64,000 bases of DNA from Cryptomeria japonica. Its lineage: Eukaryota > Streptophyta > Pinopsida > Cupressales > Cupressaceae. The position numbers and the translations under genes were made by a program. Under the pieces are notes generated by a model. The model was given only the letters and a program-made list of their open reading frames with translations, searched no databases and had not been told where the DNA came from. Shown here in pieces: positions 13,720 through 26,345 of this stretch; positions within the stretch are counted from its first letter, which is position 1, and every line of letters starts with the position of its first letter. The stretch lies in assembly GCF_030272615.1 (NCBI RefSeq), contig NC_081409.1, positions 914,067,840-914,131,839 of the forward strand, given 5' to 3'.

Positions 13720-14751
13720 CTATAATCTTTGTGGAACTGCAAGAAGTTGCAACGGTCGTCCATAGTTATATTGATATGAAGTCCTCCTGCTTATATCCTG
13801 ATAAGGTTGTGGATAAGAGTTTCCAGGCTTAGGTATCTGCCTCTTTAAAGCAATCATATCATTGACAAGCCGCTGAACAATCAGATTAGTAGACGACGTA
13901 GAAGCCTGAGATTGTCCCTGAGGAGTTTGTACATCTTTCCTCCATTTGCCAGTTGTTATCAGATCATCTTCAAGCTCTATAGCCTCATTTTGTGCAGTCT
14001 CTAGGTCCACCGGCCTACTTCTTCTGAGGTGAAATCCGACGTCAGGTGGCATGGAATTTACGAAGAAACATCGCTGATTATCTGCAGTTGGTCTCTTCGC
14101 TTGAGAAATTTTGTGAATAATCTTGTTATATCTTGCTACATAATCCCTCATCGGCTCATTAATTTCCTTCTTCATCTGTGTGAGTTGAGCCAGTAACGTG
14201 TGTTCATCATCAGCGCTGTGAAATCTATTTTCAAAAGCAGTTTTCATCGTTTGCCAGTCAGTTATGGATCCTGCTTGCAGCTGGCTAAACCATTCTACTG
14301 CTCCTTTGGTGTGGGTTTGGACAAAAAGCCTAACAACCACGTCCTCATATTGAACTGCTAGGATTCCAGTTGCTACATTAAAAGAATTCAAATGCTCTTC
14401 AACTGAAACTTTCCCATCACCTTTATATTTGGGTAAAACATCCTTTGCTCCTTTTGGTAATGGAATATGGGCTGCGAGAGCAAGAGGTCCAACAACCGCA
14501 CCCTAGGGTTGAGCCATAATGAACACTGGATGAATGGTTACAAGAGGTGGGGCTTGAATTCTAGTAAGTGTTAGTGCTTGCCAAGGGGAAGAAGAAGATA
14601 TAGGGGTAACTCTGATAGGAGATGAAGGTCTGCTTTTAGCCTTCCTTCTAGGAGTAAAACTTGGGGCAAATGACAGATTTTGCAATTCTTCAAAATAGTT
14701 ATCAACAAGTCCTTCCCTTCTTTGTGCTCGAGTATATGGACGCGAATCCAA
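13720..14751 (-). pseudogene. Element E gag (capsid)
   Basis: ATG at 14751. The 82-residue N-terminal piece is basic and Ser/Pro-rich, broken by TAG at 14503. The capsid domain (14391-13720, 223 residues) matches the retrotransposon gag family: GAVEWFSQL, DWQTMKTAFENRF and MRDYVARYNKI. It ends at TAG 13720 just before the zinc finger. All stops are point changes, and the frame runs without a shift from 14751 to 9052 (1,900 codons). Confidence 0.9.
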
Positions 14752-14905
14752 GGTGATTACTCGTAGGAAAACTAAACTACTTCAAACGAGACTCAATCTC
14801 AACAGTCTTCCTGAACTCAGAGCAATTTTGCCAATTTGAGTTCACTTTCGTTATGTCTATGGCATACCAATCTATTGAAAAATTCATTTTTTCTTCTCTT
14901 TGTTT

Positions 14906-14930
14906 CGCTCCCCAGCAAAGTCGCCAAAAA
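14906..14930 (-). promoter_or_regulatory. Element E primer-binding site
   Basis: On the minus strand the 5' LTR end ...CTAACAGA is followed by TTTTTGGCGACTTTGCTGGG. TGGCGACTTTGCTGGGGA is the kind of PBS seen in Tat/Ogre elements. I recall tRNA-Arg as the Ogre primer but cannot verify it here. It fixes the element's orientation. Confidence 0.78.
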
Positions 14931-17900
14931 TCTGTTAGTGAACAGATTTGCCCTTTGTTTTCAAATGACTAGTCTTAGACTCTACTACCTTATTCTGAGA
15001 ACAAATGATTCACTAAACAGTTGGGTAAGTGTTGTTCAAATCACTTACCTCTGAATTTTTGCATAGGTACAGCTCCCTTTCTTGGGTTTTCATGAAATAT
15101 GTTTTATTTTTATTTATATCTGAATGAAAGCTTTTAACCAGAAAGTGTGTAAGGCCGCCTATTTCATTCTTGGATGAAAGGCTGCAACTTTTCTCATGTC
15201 TCATAAACAATCAAAACTATTTCCTTAATTTTCAAAACATGTAACTACAGTAACTGAAACAAAGTTCAATTTACTTCTTACACTTAAACTAATTAAAGAT
15301 GAACAGATTCAAGAAAAATAAATCCGCCATCAATCAAGAATCTTTTCTAGAGTAAACAACACGTTCAAAGGAAAGAACATCAGAAGAATAATGAAATACT
15401 GCAATGAAATGATCAATTACTGTTACTTGATTGGATGAACATATGCACAAACATGTTATCTATTCGGATTCAAAATACACAGATCTTTCTTCTCCCCAAG
15501 AAAAATATGATCATATTTCATATATATATCCTTATGCAACAAAGACACAAAAAAAAAAATATCTGCCAATCTTTTTCACAACAGGTCCCAATCATCTGGT
15601 TCTTCCTTTGAATAAGAACAGAAAATACCAAAAAAAAAAAAACAACACTTCAGTCGAAGTTCCCCAAATTAGTTACTAAAATCTAACCCTTCTACCATCT
15701 ATTTTACTTAATTTATAGTCTAAATGGGGGAGGTCTCCCTGAAAACTCGACCACTCCCCGATAAAATAGTTACGAAACCAACATAAAGTATTTTGGGACA
15801 GTTGTCCCGAAGTTTTTGCATAACTATGAAAAATGTTTTAAAAATAAAGAAAACTATACCAAAGTGGATGCATTATGTCATATTTCATCATCATCATCTT
15901 CTCCGTCTTCGCGAGCATCATGAGCAGCTATGAGTTCCTGGATCATTGATTGGCTTGGGACTTTCATTGCATTGAGTTTCACCTTTGCCACTTCTTTATT
16001 CCACTTGTGTTGCACCATCTTCTTTGAGTTCTTCAGCAGTTGATCATTCCCAATGAAAACCATAGATTCGATCATAGCCACCTTGGTTATATCCTCCGGC
16101 GTGAAACTAATCCTAACTTTGATCTTCTCCATATTCAACTAGAAGGATTTGACTGCTTCCTGTGTGCTTGACCCGCAGATGCCTAGCTCCCAGTCATGAT
16201 TGGGATTAACCACTTTATTATCCTTGACTATACTACTTTGCAAATCTTGGAGTTCATAAACGGAGGTTTTTGCATCCGTAATTACCAACTGAAAGGTGAG
16301 CACCCGCCACATGATAGTTTTCTTTAGAATGAAAAGTTGGCATTCATCAGCTACCAGCTTAATTGAATGTTATGTCAGAAACCTGGTAGTCCCATACTCT
16401 TCGATTTTGGTAAACAGAGGCAGGACATTTTGCCATTTGTGCTCTTCTTTCTCCCACAGTACAAGCTAGTTTTGGATTTCAGAAATCAGGCTCTGTACTT
16501 CATCACAAAACTTTTGGGAGTCGGGAATGTATTTTTCACCATCTTTGATTACTTGTTCAATCCACTTCTCAATTGCTTCAACGATGCTCTTAGCCCGTTG
16601 AACTTGGTTCATCAACTTCTTGTTTTCCGGAGAAGTTGGGTCAAAATTCTCAGTGGCATGGGATATTGGAATTGCTCCAAGGCAACCAATGCTATCGATG
16701 AATTGATCTAAAACACTTATGTGTCTTTGAAGTTCTCTTTTCTCCTATCCATTCTTCTCTGATCGGGTAAGCATTTTCTTCGCCGACACTTGGAAAAAAT
16801 GGTTATCTGTATCCCTACTCATCTTTCCCAACTCTACTTTTGTGATTTCAAAATCATCAGAACCGGCCTCTTTGTTCTCATCTTTCGGTTTGTAAGAGGC
16901 AATTTCCGCCATCCATTTACCAGTTTCTTCATCATTGTTTAGGTAAGCGGTGGTCTTGAACCTCTTTGGCTTTAGATTCTTCTCAGAGTACTTGGCAACC
17001 ATCTCCTGAATTGGAATGGTCACAGGAAGAGAGCTCCTTTTCTTGTTCACTGAGGTTGTTAACCATTTATGAGTCGCAGCAGAATGAGTAGTTCCTTCAA
17101 TCATTTTTGGTGGTGGCGTCATAGCCACAGTCACCGTTTGGGAGTCCAGAGCACAAGCAACTTCACCATCCAAATCTTCAATTTCAAATATCTGAGCCTC
17201 AAGTATGACATCTTTTACTCCCATATCCTTGACCTGGTCCATCTTCCTCTAGGCGACACTACGTGATCAAGTATGCCGAGGGGTACTGAAATCCAGAGTT
17301 GGGCTAGACCTGCGTCTAGGCTGAGCCGACTTGATTTCTTTACCTGCACGAACAGGAGCACTATTAGAAGGACGTTTTGGTGAAGATATATTTCTTGCAG
17401 AAAGGGACTTGGCGCCTGGCTTCATTGCTTTCTTTTTAGCCACCCATGCCACTATTCTTTCCATAACTCATTCGGTTCTCAATTGTATGTCATCATTTTC
17501 CTCCTCATCCCAATTAATTGGGGGCATTTCAGTCTCTACATGGGATAAATACCCTGGTTCAAACAGTTCAAGATAATCGTCTTCAAGCCCTTTAATATCT
17601 AACCTTATTTGCAAAGAGATAACCTGTTCCAGCACCAATCTCATGTTTTCTCTTTTGAAGACTTCAAGTTCATCTGAACAGTCTTCCTAGAAATCTTCTA
17701 ACTATGGCGTGGGAAGATAAGGCACTACGCCAAGGCTCCGAGAAAATCCTTTATTGTCAAACCCTTTTCTTTCAGAATACAGGGTGAAATTAAAATTTCT
17801 AAGGTCTGCTCCTATACTTAGTGCATCAGACATTGAATTACAAGACAACACTCCCAATTGTATAGGAAAGTGACCTTCCCACTTGTCTTTTGGCTGTGCC

Positions 17901-19897
17901 TTTTTGATCACTGAGGTCAGCTGCCTACATACTTCTGCTAGAACAAAACAATCAGAACAGAAATGAGGAAGCTTGAAGGGTTCCTCTTCAAAGCCTCCTA
18001 CTCGTATATAGCAAAAGCGTGGGAACTAGATGTAAAAGCTACCAAACTTCTTAATCAAGATCTGTGCATCATCTGAAATCCATTTGGCCTTTGTACCCTT
18101 CAGTTCATGACACATATCACCCAGGAATGCATTGTGTACCCTTCTGAAATCTTGTAGGGCATTATCTTTTTGCAGCATTGGATAAAACTCATACACCGGA
18201 ACATCTTCCTTAGTGGGCTGCTTGGGTATACCCGTTAACTCTTTAACACATGCAAGACAATACAAAAGATACGAGGACATGAAGAAGTTTTGTTGAAGCT
18301 ACTTGGCTAGACTCAACTGCTCTCTCATTGAATCAGCAATTAACTCTGCCCAATCCAAATATTGTTTTCCTTCCAGAACTAATTGTACATAGCAATATAT
18401 CCAATCATCAAAGCTATAAGCTTCGGTAGAACCTCTGGCTCGATGCAACAGAAGCATCACATCATGGATATGTGGCAACATGTGGTTCTTGTTAGGATTT
18501 TTAGGTAGCCTAGAACCACCTCTCTGAGGGACCTTCAACTAGAACTTCGCCACATTATTCCTGTGTCCAGCTCTATCTACATTGAACTCACTGATTGACT
18601 GGTCTAGAGAAAAATTAGAAAACTGATAATCCGGTATCTTGAAAACTGAAGCAATTACCTCACGGTTAATGGCAAGAAGGGTTTCACCATTATCCCTTTT
18701 AATAGTTTCAGATACAGGGTCATATCTAGCAATACACTCCCGAACCAACTCTGGACAAGGAATTGCTAGAGGGAAGGCTGCGGCTTCTAAAAGTCCACTA
18801 ATCAAAATCTCTATACGAAAAGACTTATCAACGCCCTTGAATACCCTTTCTTTCAAATCTTCAAGGTTCTCACCTTTCAGGTCAGTATCACTAACTATGG
18901 CTTCTGTGGATGCCAAGCTAAAGACGTTTCCAAACAAGTGTAGGGTGGACTTCATGATCTCAAAAAAAGAAACCTAAATTTGATTGCAGTGAAAACTTCT
19001 ATATGAGAGAAAATGCAAGGGAAAACATTGGAGAAAATAAGGAAAGACTCACCTTCACAGTTGTATACTCGGACGATGGCTAGCAGCAAGAAAGACTCCT
19101 ATCTAGGGATAACATAAACAAAAATCCAGCAGCAAGTAGCAAATGCAGAACACAAATGATTTTCATACCTTATTGAGAAAGGTAATGACACAGATGCATT
19201 AAATGCAATTATTTCGCAATTTCATTCCGAACACGGCAAATTGGTAGATTAGACCCCCGCACGCATGCATTGAATGCATGGCGGCATACTTTAAGAAACT
19301 GCCAGTTCCCAAAACATTCACTTATTTCGAAAAAAGACAAAGAATGACATCACTTTACAATATGGTTCTGCCTCTCCGTATTTAGCAATAAATGCACTTC
19401 TCAAAACATTAGAAACCGCAGGTCCCACCAACATTGAACCCGTATGAACATCTTGAACCAACTTCTTGAGTGTTCAAGTAGTTCAAGATGTACGCCGCGT
19501 CAAACCATTGACCACTTGCCATGTTGAACACGTTGAACATATTTGAACCCTTTGAACTCAATTCAATAAGTTCAACAAAAACATTATATTACCGAACAGG
19601 AAAAACCTTTTGGAAGAGCCGCTGGAAAATACTTAGAGAAAATGTTAGTACAAAAAACTTTTCCCTGAACACCTTGGAACCTATTAAACCTAAATGAACC
19701 TGTTGGACCCAGTTCAGAATGGTTCGACGTGTTCAAGGAGTTCAATCAATTGTCTGAACTTGACTTAAATAACTAGAAAAAGGATTTGAGGCCGCATTAA
19801 GGACTTGAACCAAGGTAATATTGCATGAACTAAGTCTCCAACATAAAAAGGAAAAGATGACCCACTCTTGCCATGAGGAATAAATGACGTGGTAACA
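14931..19897 (-). repeat. Element E 5' LTR (right copy)
   Basis: Partner of 3912-8878, adjoining the PBS on its left. The TATA-like CTATAAATTA is conserved at 15709-15718. The right end GGTAACA abuts the remainder of A's 5' LTR. The LTR contains ORF copy 2. Confidence 0.93.
15878..18955 (-). pseudogene. LTR-embedded ORF, copy 2 (heavily stopped)
   Basis: Exactly the same length (3,078 bp) as copy 1 and in one frame throughout, so decay has been by point mutation only. Besides the shared TAA (16370) it has about ten private stops: TAG at 18539, 18299, 18026, 17702, 17687, 17249, 16745, 16466 and 16139, and TGA at 17267. At most of these the other LTR reads CAG, TGG, CGG or CGA, that is, C-to-T or G-to-A changes. 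Copy 1 acquired only one private stop. The longest open pieces are 165 and 138 residues. Confidence 0.9.
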
Positions 19898-19935
19898 CCC
19901 TCTCAGTGTCTTTGGGATTAACCAAATATCTAACA
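19898..19935 (+). repeat. Element A 5' LTR, last 38 bases
   Basis: CCCTCTCAGTGTCTTTGGGA... to ...ATATCTAACA matches 33321-33358 in A's 3' LTR and resumes the LTR interrupted at 3911. Confidence 0.92.
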
Positions 19936-19937
19936 AT

Positions 19938-19955
19938 TGGTATCAGAGCTTGGTC
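19938..19955 (+). promoter_or_regulatory. Element A primer-binding site (initiator tRNA-Met type)
   Basis: TGGTATCAGAGCTTGG begins two bases after the LTR end. TGGTATCAGAGC is the standard tRNA-Met PBS of plant Copia elements, and it sets element A on the + strand. Confidence 0.93.
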
Positions 19956-20006
19956 CTCTATTTGTAGAAGCCTAACAGCTTGAGGAAGATTCTGAAACCG
20001 GTATTG

Positions 20007-21097
20007 ATGGAAAGTTTGAGACAATAGTTGGAAGGAGATCTTGAAGATTTTGATGCAAAAAAATTGAAGAATATCAAACTAGAAGATGAACTTAGAACTG
20101 CTCGGGAATTCATCAAAGCACTTCAAGATAACCTGGTCATAGCAAAGAATAAGAGAAAAGAATTACATGTGCAACTGCAAAACCAAGATGATGAAGAAAA
20201 GGAAACTCTTAGAGATATTGCAGAGGAACTGAGACAAGAGAACAGTAACATGAGGAATGAGATGCAAGATTTAACCATGAGACTATGTAAGGATATTGAA
20301 GATAGAAAGAGAAATGAAGAAGATTTGGCCAGAAAACTTAATGAAAGATCAATGAATCTCTAAGGCTTAGTTATGAAAATGATATGCTTAATACAGATTT
20401 GATTCACATGCAACATGACAAAGAGGAACTTAAGAGAAAAGTAAGTACTTTGGAAAGTGAGTTGGTCATGGAAAATGAATACAAAGACAAATTCAAGAAG
20501 AGTTCAGACAAGCTTGATGATATGCTAAAAAGTCAAACACTTGATGGAGAAACAGTTGGACTTGGATTTGAACATGGAGAAAGTTTTGGAATTGCAAACA
20601 ATCATGATCACAACAAACCAGTAAGGCTACCTAGTTCTTATAAATTCAATGGCAAATGTTTTAATTGCAACAAATTTGGTCATAGAGCAAATAAGTGCAG
20701 ATTTAGGAATAATCATAATACAAATTTACCCACCGGTCAATGTTCCAAATATAATAAAAATGGTCATAACTCAGACAATTGTAGAATGAATGTGAAATGC
20801 TATGTTTGTGGTAGATTTGGACATCTATCTAATCAATGCAGAACTCAAACTGGTCAAGGTTATGGAAAAGCTATTCAAAGAAACAATGTAACCTATTATG
20901 CATGCAACAAGATTGGGCATATTGCAAAATTTTGTAGAAGCAAGAGTGTACCGACAAACAACAAAGGATCTAATGAAAAAGGTAAAGAATTCACTAAACA
21001 ATGTATCAGGAAGAGAGATCAGAGAAATGATGAATCTGTCTTTGCACCGACAGAACAGAGTAATCCTGCATCGGAAGGAGATTCTTCATCTAACTAA
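20007..21097 (+). pseudogene. Element A gag-like protein with coiled coil and four zinc knuckles
   Basis: ATG at 20007 matches the start of C's gag. TAG follows at 20025, and a frameshift near 20350 separates 20028-20363 from 20384-21097. The first ~230 residues are charged, heptad-like and probably coiled coil (LKNIKLEDELRTAREFIKAL). CCHC boxes follow: CFNCNKFGHRANKC, CSKYNKNGHNSDNC (second Cys changed to Tyr), CYVCGRFGHLSNQC and YYACNKIGHIAKFC (intact; the intervening residues before it differ slightly from C). The tail is Ser-rich. Four knuckles is more than the one or two typical of Copia gag. It would bind and package element RNA. No capsid domain is recognisable by eye. Homologous to 42001-43157. 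Confidence 0.85.
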
Positions 21098-21409
21098 GGA
21101 ATAATCCTTAGGGGTAAGGCAACTAATTGAAGATCATGCATTTATCCTCAGTTGGTGGTAAGAAGTCACGTTTCTTATTTACCGGCACATATGTTGAGTA
21201 TTCACTTCACCGACGAAGCATTTAATGCGGTTATAAGTTAACTTTTTGGTTATAAAGCACTTGAATTTCTCATTTTGACTTACCAAAGCATTCAAGCATT
21301 CTAAGAGCTCAAGAGTTGAGCATCAGCATTCAGGAAGCAAAACAACAAAGGTTTTTTAGGGCATTCAAGGTTTTCAGTTGCATTCGATAGTAAAAGGTAT
21401 TTATCTTAC

Positions 21410-24400
21410 AAAATCACTTCTTCATCCTCCGTTCCTGAATTCATTGCAAACCCTACTATTGTGAAAAACATCAAGCATCCTAGACCAGTCTTCAAAATCA
21501 TCCCTAAGATAGCTAAGTTAGATGAATCCATTGGTGCATTTTCAAAAATTCTGAAAGGAGTTGCATTTGTTGAAGACCCTAGGGCATACATTCATTGTAA
21601 CATTGAAAATTTAGGGTCTGAGGATTTAAGGAACATGTTCATGAATGTTATTACTGACAACCAAGGTATAGTCAAACCGGAACACAAGATTGTTGAAGAT
21701 TTAGGATTCACTAACATCCTTCACATCCCTTAATTTTCAGATGAGATTGTCCGTTATGTTCTTAGCAAAGATCATGGTGAATTTTTGTGGTTAGATTCAG
21801 TTTTCAAAATCACTAAGGAAATAATTAAGGTTGTTACTAGTTTACCTTCTACCAACACTAGGCCTGATAAGAAAAAGAAAATTCCAAACAAAGAGGTTAT
21901 GAACTTAACCGATTCTACATTTGACAACAAATCACTTAGGGTTAGTGATATAACTGACAACAATGTCAAATATGCTAGTATGGTTATTGGATACAAAGTT
22001 ACTCATACTAATAGGCTGCATTATGTTTCAAGTTTATGCATTCATAGTGCCTATGAGATGATTATGAATAATGGTAAAATTGACATCTGTGAATGGTTGA
22101 AAGATGAACTGTTACAAAATTTGAGCAAGATCAAAGGTGACAAGAAGGGAACATTCAAGTTTGGGAATTTTATTGTATGCTTAATACTATATTTCTCAAA
22201 GGAGATTCCCAGTATTGGACACAAGGACTTTGCCTATGATATTTCTGTTGGAAAATAGATAAAGGAGGCAATTACCGACATAGGTTCTGATGGTGACAAA
22301 CTAGTAAAAGAGTACTTCAAAGTTTTCAAGCAAAAATGAGGAAAAGGGAAAGGATTCCCCAAAGCATTGTAGACAAATATGACAAACATATATGCTTTAT
22401 TGTGAAAAGAGATGAAGTATGGATGGAGGTAGTTAGACCTAGAACCTTTTGGATAACATAGATGGGTTATGAAGTGGACTCACGCATCTTGGAATCTTAT
22501 GCCAAGATACTACTAGATGCTCCACCAAAACCCACTTAGAAGACCTTTGGTAATGCTAAAACTATAGAGAGTGATGTTACTATGCAGAAGCAAAGGAAGA
22601 AAAGAGAAAGTAATAAAAGATGTTTTGGAGTTTGTTGAAGTTGTTAAGAAGGGATTGTTGAAACTTGATCTGATGAGAGGTGTTGCTGAACAAGAAAGAA
22701 AATCAGAACAACAACCGGTAGCACATATTTCTCCTGTGGCTACCTCATCTGATTCTGACAATGACAAGGCTGCAAAATTCAAAAGGGTGGACAGAAAGAA
22801 GAGAAAACCCTCACAGGCACCTGCTTCATCTCCGAAGAAATCAAGAACACTTAGACAGAAACAACAGGCTATGAGAGAGCCCTGTGGTCAAAAGAAGAAA
22901 GTCACACCAAAGAACCAACCAAAATAAAAGATATAACTCAGGAAGGATATCTTAGTAATGTTAGTAAGTTCTATCATTCTTTTATTGATTCTGATAAGGA
23001 TACCATTGAAGAGAGTATCATTTTGTATTTGGATATATATAAGAAGGTTCTTATTGAGGTTGTAGATGTTCTTCCTAATGATTTATACTTAAGACTTGAA
23101 GCAAAGAGAATTTCCGTTATGGAGTTAGATAAGAAATTGAAGGTTGAGGCACTGTTAGCCTTTCATCCTGTTAATTCTAAGCAAGAAATAGATGATTTAA
23201 TAACTGAAGCTAACAAGATTGTTTTTGTGAGTAGTCACTGGCAAGTTAGTCTTATGGCCGATAGAGTAAAAGAGATTGCAGATGAAACAACGGATAAGTG
23301 GGATATATTATTTGTTGAGAAGGAGAAAAGGGAAGAGAAAGATAGATAGAAAATTGATAAATCATTTACCGAAGTATATCAAAAAAAGAAGAAGGTAAGA
23401 TTAAGGTTGGCAATGTACCTGACATCACTGTTAAGGACAATTTACCACCACCGACACATGACACCCCACCGGTAGTATCAGAGTCACTGACAGAAATGGA
23501 AAATGAGCCTGAAAAGAAGTCAGAAGAAGTGAAAGGAGATAACATTGATCCTGAGTCAAACATTCTATTCACAATGAATGTTGACACTTAGGATATCAAC
23601 ATTGTAATGGATAAGGAAACTGTAGAGGAAAAGAAATCTGAAGCTATAAATATTGAGAAACCTGAATCACCGGTCAAGACTATTGACACTCAACAGAATG
23701 TTGAGATACCGACAGGAATTGAAAAGGAACTAGATCAGACACAATTAGATCAGACAGAAAATAAGAATGAAAATAAAAGTGAAAAAAAGGAAGAGAAAGT
23801 GGATAAAGAAGAGGTTAAGGTAACTGAATGGGTATCTGGAGAAGAGAAGAAAATTATTGTAGAACCTACTTCTCCCAGTACTTCTACTATGGATTTCAGA
23901 TCGACAAACATCACTGATGTATTACTAGATTCAATAAAGAAGATAATAGAATGCAATGCCTTAGAATTTAAGGCTATTGATGATTATTTACCAATTTTGC
24001 AGATGATTGCACCGGGGTGCAAGGTTGATCACATTGTTGGGTCTATAAGTAAATTGGACACATTGTCCAAATTCATTTCTTCTAACATTCAAACTATAGA
24101 TAAGATTAATGAAGAAAATATGCAAAAAAGAGTTAATAAGAAGAAGGATGAGTTCTTTGACAAAACAGCAAAGGACTGTACACTAGGTCAGATTGATTCA
24201 TTGTTACTGGCACTGAATTCCACCATTCTGGAATACAAGGAATTGTATAGGGAAGCATGCAAACCTCACCATCTAACAAAAGATATTGATGAGCAAATAA
24301 AGAAAAGATAGAAAGAGATTGATGACATTGCTGACAATATGATTGGTTCTTTAGAACTCACATCAGTTTTGGATCAAGAGATGGCTATTTATGAAGAGAA

Positions 24401-24653
24401 GATTGAGAAACTGGAAAGAGAGAAAGCTAGGTTAAAGATGAAAACCTGGGAGTTAAAGAAGAAACTTGGTCCTAGATTGGATAATTTGTTAACACACCGG
24501 AATGAGCTATTTAAGGCAACTATTCAAGGAGACAGATCACCGGAGCAACATATGCATTATCTCACTGGGATGATCTGGCAGACAAAGACTGTAATTTATG
24601 ACAGTACAAAGTTTTTGCAAGGTCTTAACTTGGTTTTGGCAGACATTTTTTAG
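21410..24653 (+). pseudogene. Element A ORF2 (accessory protein of unknown function)
   Basis: Homologous to ORF2 of element C. C's ATGGCATCC start is here AAAATCACT, so the start codon is lost. Open pieces are 21461-21733, 21785-22258 and 22571-22927 (frame 2), 23023-23349 (frame 1), and 23607-24311 and 24339-24653 (frame 0), so there are at least two frameshifts and several stops. The N-terminal ~280 residues look globular (DHGEFLWLDSVFKITKEIIK, THTNRLHYVSSLCIHSAYEM, KGTFKFGNFIVCLILYF). The middle is Lys/Pro/Glu-rich. The C-terminal ~300 residues are charged and probably coiled coil. It occupies the place where pol would normally be and has no protease, integrase or RT motif. Confidence 0.75.
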
Positions 24654-24724
24654 ATTGTACATAATTGGCTACAAGTTTCTAGGTAAATTTTGAATTTTTG
24701 ATACTTTTGACATCCTTTGTCATT

Positions 24725-24871
24725 CATGTCAAAGGGGGAGTGGTGTAATGAGAAAAATATACAGAAGGAGATCATTTGCTCAGGGGGAGAACTCTTAGTT
24801 TTTGGACTTTAATTTTGGATATCAGTTTTGATTTTTCTGATGAGTGTTGCCATCAATGCCAAAGGGGGAGA
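24725..24871 (+). promoter_or_regulatory. Element A clustered polypurine tracts
   Basis: Three tracts lie in order: TCAAAGGGGGAGTGG (~24729), CTCAGGGGGAGAAC (~24774) and GCCAAAGGGGGAGA (24858-24871). The last is the PPT proper, which continued into TTGTTGG before B inserted. The same order and similar spacing occur in C. Multiple PPT copies are a described trait of Sireviruses. Confidence 0.82.
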
Positions 24872-26345
24872 TGATAGTTTTGATACTTAATATAAGTATA
24901 GATCCAACAACCAACAAGATGAGATGGGGGGGGGGGGTGAATCATACAAACTTATTCATCCATAAAAACATCAAATTCAACCTCGGTAACATATATCAGT
25001 CATATAATAAAAAACTGTCAAACATGCAAACTCAAAAGCATATGAACAATATAAACCTCATAACACCATATTTAACGTGGAAACCCAAATAGGGAAAAAC
25101 CATTGTGGGATTTCGGACCCACTAAGAAATATACTCTTCTAGAGTATGCTCGGTTAAAAGCCAATCCTGTTAAAGATTACAAAACACATTGCTAGATGTG
25201 ACCCAGTTAAGGGATTTCCCTCAGATCTATTAGGATCTTCACTTTGTTAGAAGTGACCTTGTCAAAGGATTTCAAACACTCAATCAGAATATCACCCTGT
25301 TAGAGGATTTACATATAAGACTGTTAAGTCCACTCGGTTAAGAGATTTCCTGTCACTTTCACTCAATAACAGTAATACAATCTATCTGCAACTTCACATC
25401 TAAAATGCTAAAGCAGATTCCTATTTATTCAATACAATCTAGACATAGAACTAATCTTGTCTGTCTGCTGGGCATCAATACTCTATTATTCTAACAGGTC
25501 TTCAAGCTTCTGTGCTTGGTAATAACTATGTAGCATCCCTATGCATACACTTGCCTGCATACATTGTTTATCAACAGTTCCTTATTTATAAACAATCTTC
25601 TAACCGCTTAATCTCCTTGATCACATTTCCCATGATCAATCATAGCCATCAGATCTTCAATCTTATCCAGGTTCATTGTATCTTTCGATCTGAAAATGTT
25701 TTACCCCGCCTCGGAACTTGCACATTCATCTTGGAACTTGTGTTAGGGTAATGCGGTTCAATCTGAGTTGTAGATCTACTTGCCGACTTTCCATTGCCTT
25801 AGATTCATTAACAAACTTTTTCTACGGCTTGCCAATCATTGATCCATTCCAGCTCATCAGCATCTTTCATTAAATATCACATGTAAACATTGAATGCATT
25901 CTGTTATAGCTCGGTTACAACTCGATGAATAGTAAACTTTACTTGGTAGACATTCTGTCTTCATTAACCGACTGCGATAACCTTAGGGTTTACCGACTAG
26001 GTTCTTTGCTTGATAACATAGTATAGTATTAACCTTTACATTTTACAACATATGTATGAAGTTAGAACAATCTAAAACATCAAGATCTCATCATTGTCTG
26101 ACTCGGTAGAGTTGCCCATTGAATAACTTATCCCTTTATTCATCATATTATTTCCTATGTCTTTATCGACTTCTTTATAATCTTCATATCATATTTCTTA
26201 AGATATGGCAACATCATACTAAATTAGAAAATCAATTTCTTGACATCAATGACAAAATAATAATATCAAGATAGTAAAACATCTTTAATCAGTTATGTCC
26301 ATAATCATCAACAACCTTCTCAATATCCTTGTAATATTGCCAACA
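24872..26345 (-). repeat. Element B 3' LTR (left copy)
   Basis: 1,474 bp, TGATAGTTTTGATAC to ...ATTGCCAACA. It contains the G-run GGGGGGGGGGTGAATCA (U5 on the minus strand) and a minus-strand TATA-like TTTATAAATAAG at 25581-25592. It aligns with 30995-32466 with scattered substitutions. Confidence 0.94.

Larger units (their letters stand above)
3912..19897 (-). mobile_element. Element E: Tat/Ogre-type Gypsy retrotransposon with ~4.97-kb ORF-bearing LTRs
   Basis: Two near-identical direct repeats, 3912-8878 and 14933-19897, begin TGTTAGTGAACAG and end GGTAACA. They enclose a minus-strand gag-protease-RNase H-RT-RNase H-integrase reading frame, so the right repeat is the 5' LTR. Flanks are ...CCCCACCTC on the left and CCCTCTCAG on the right. 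Compared with the uninterrupted tract in A's 3' LTR (33315-33330), this fits a 5-bp TSD ACCTC/CCCTC with one change, if the terminus is read as TCTG. E is therefore younger than A. The LTRs are exceptionally long because each contains a 3,078-bp reading frame. Confidence 0.93.
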
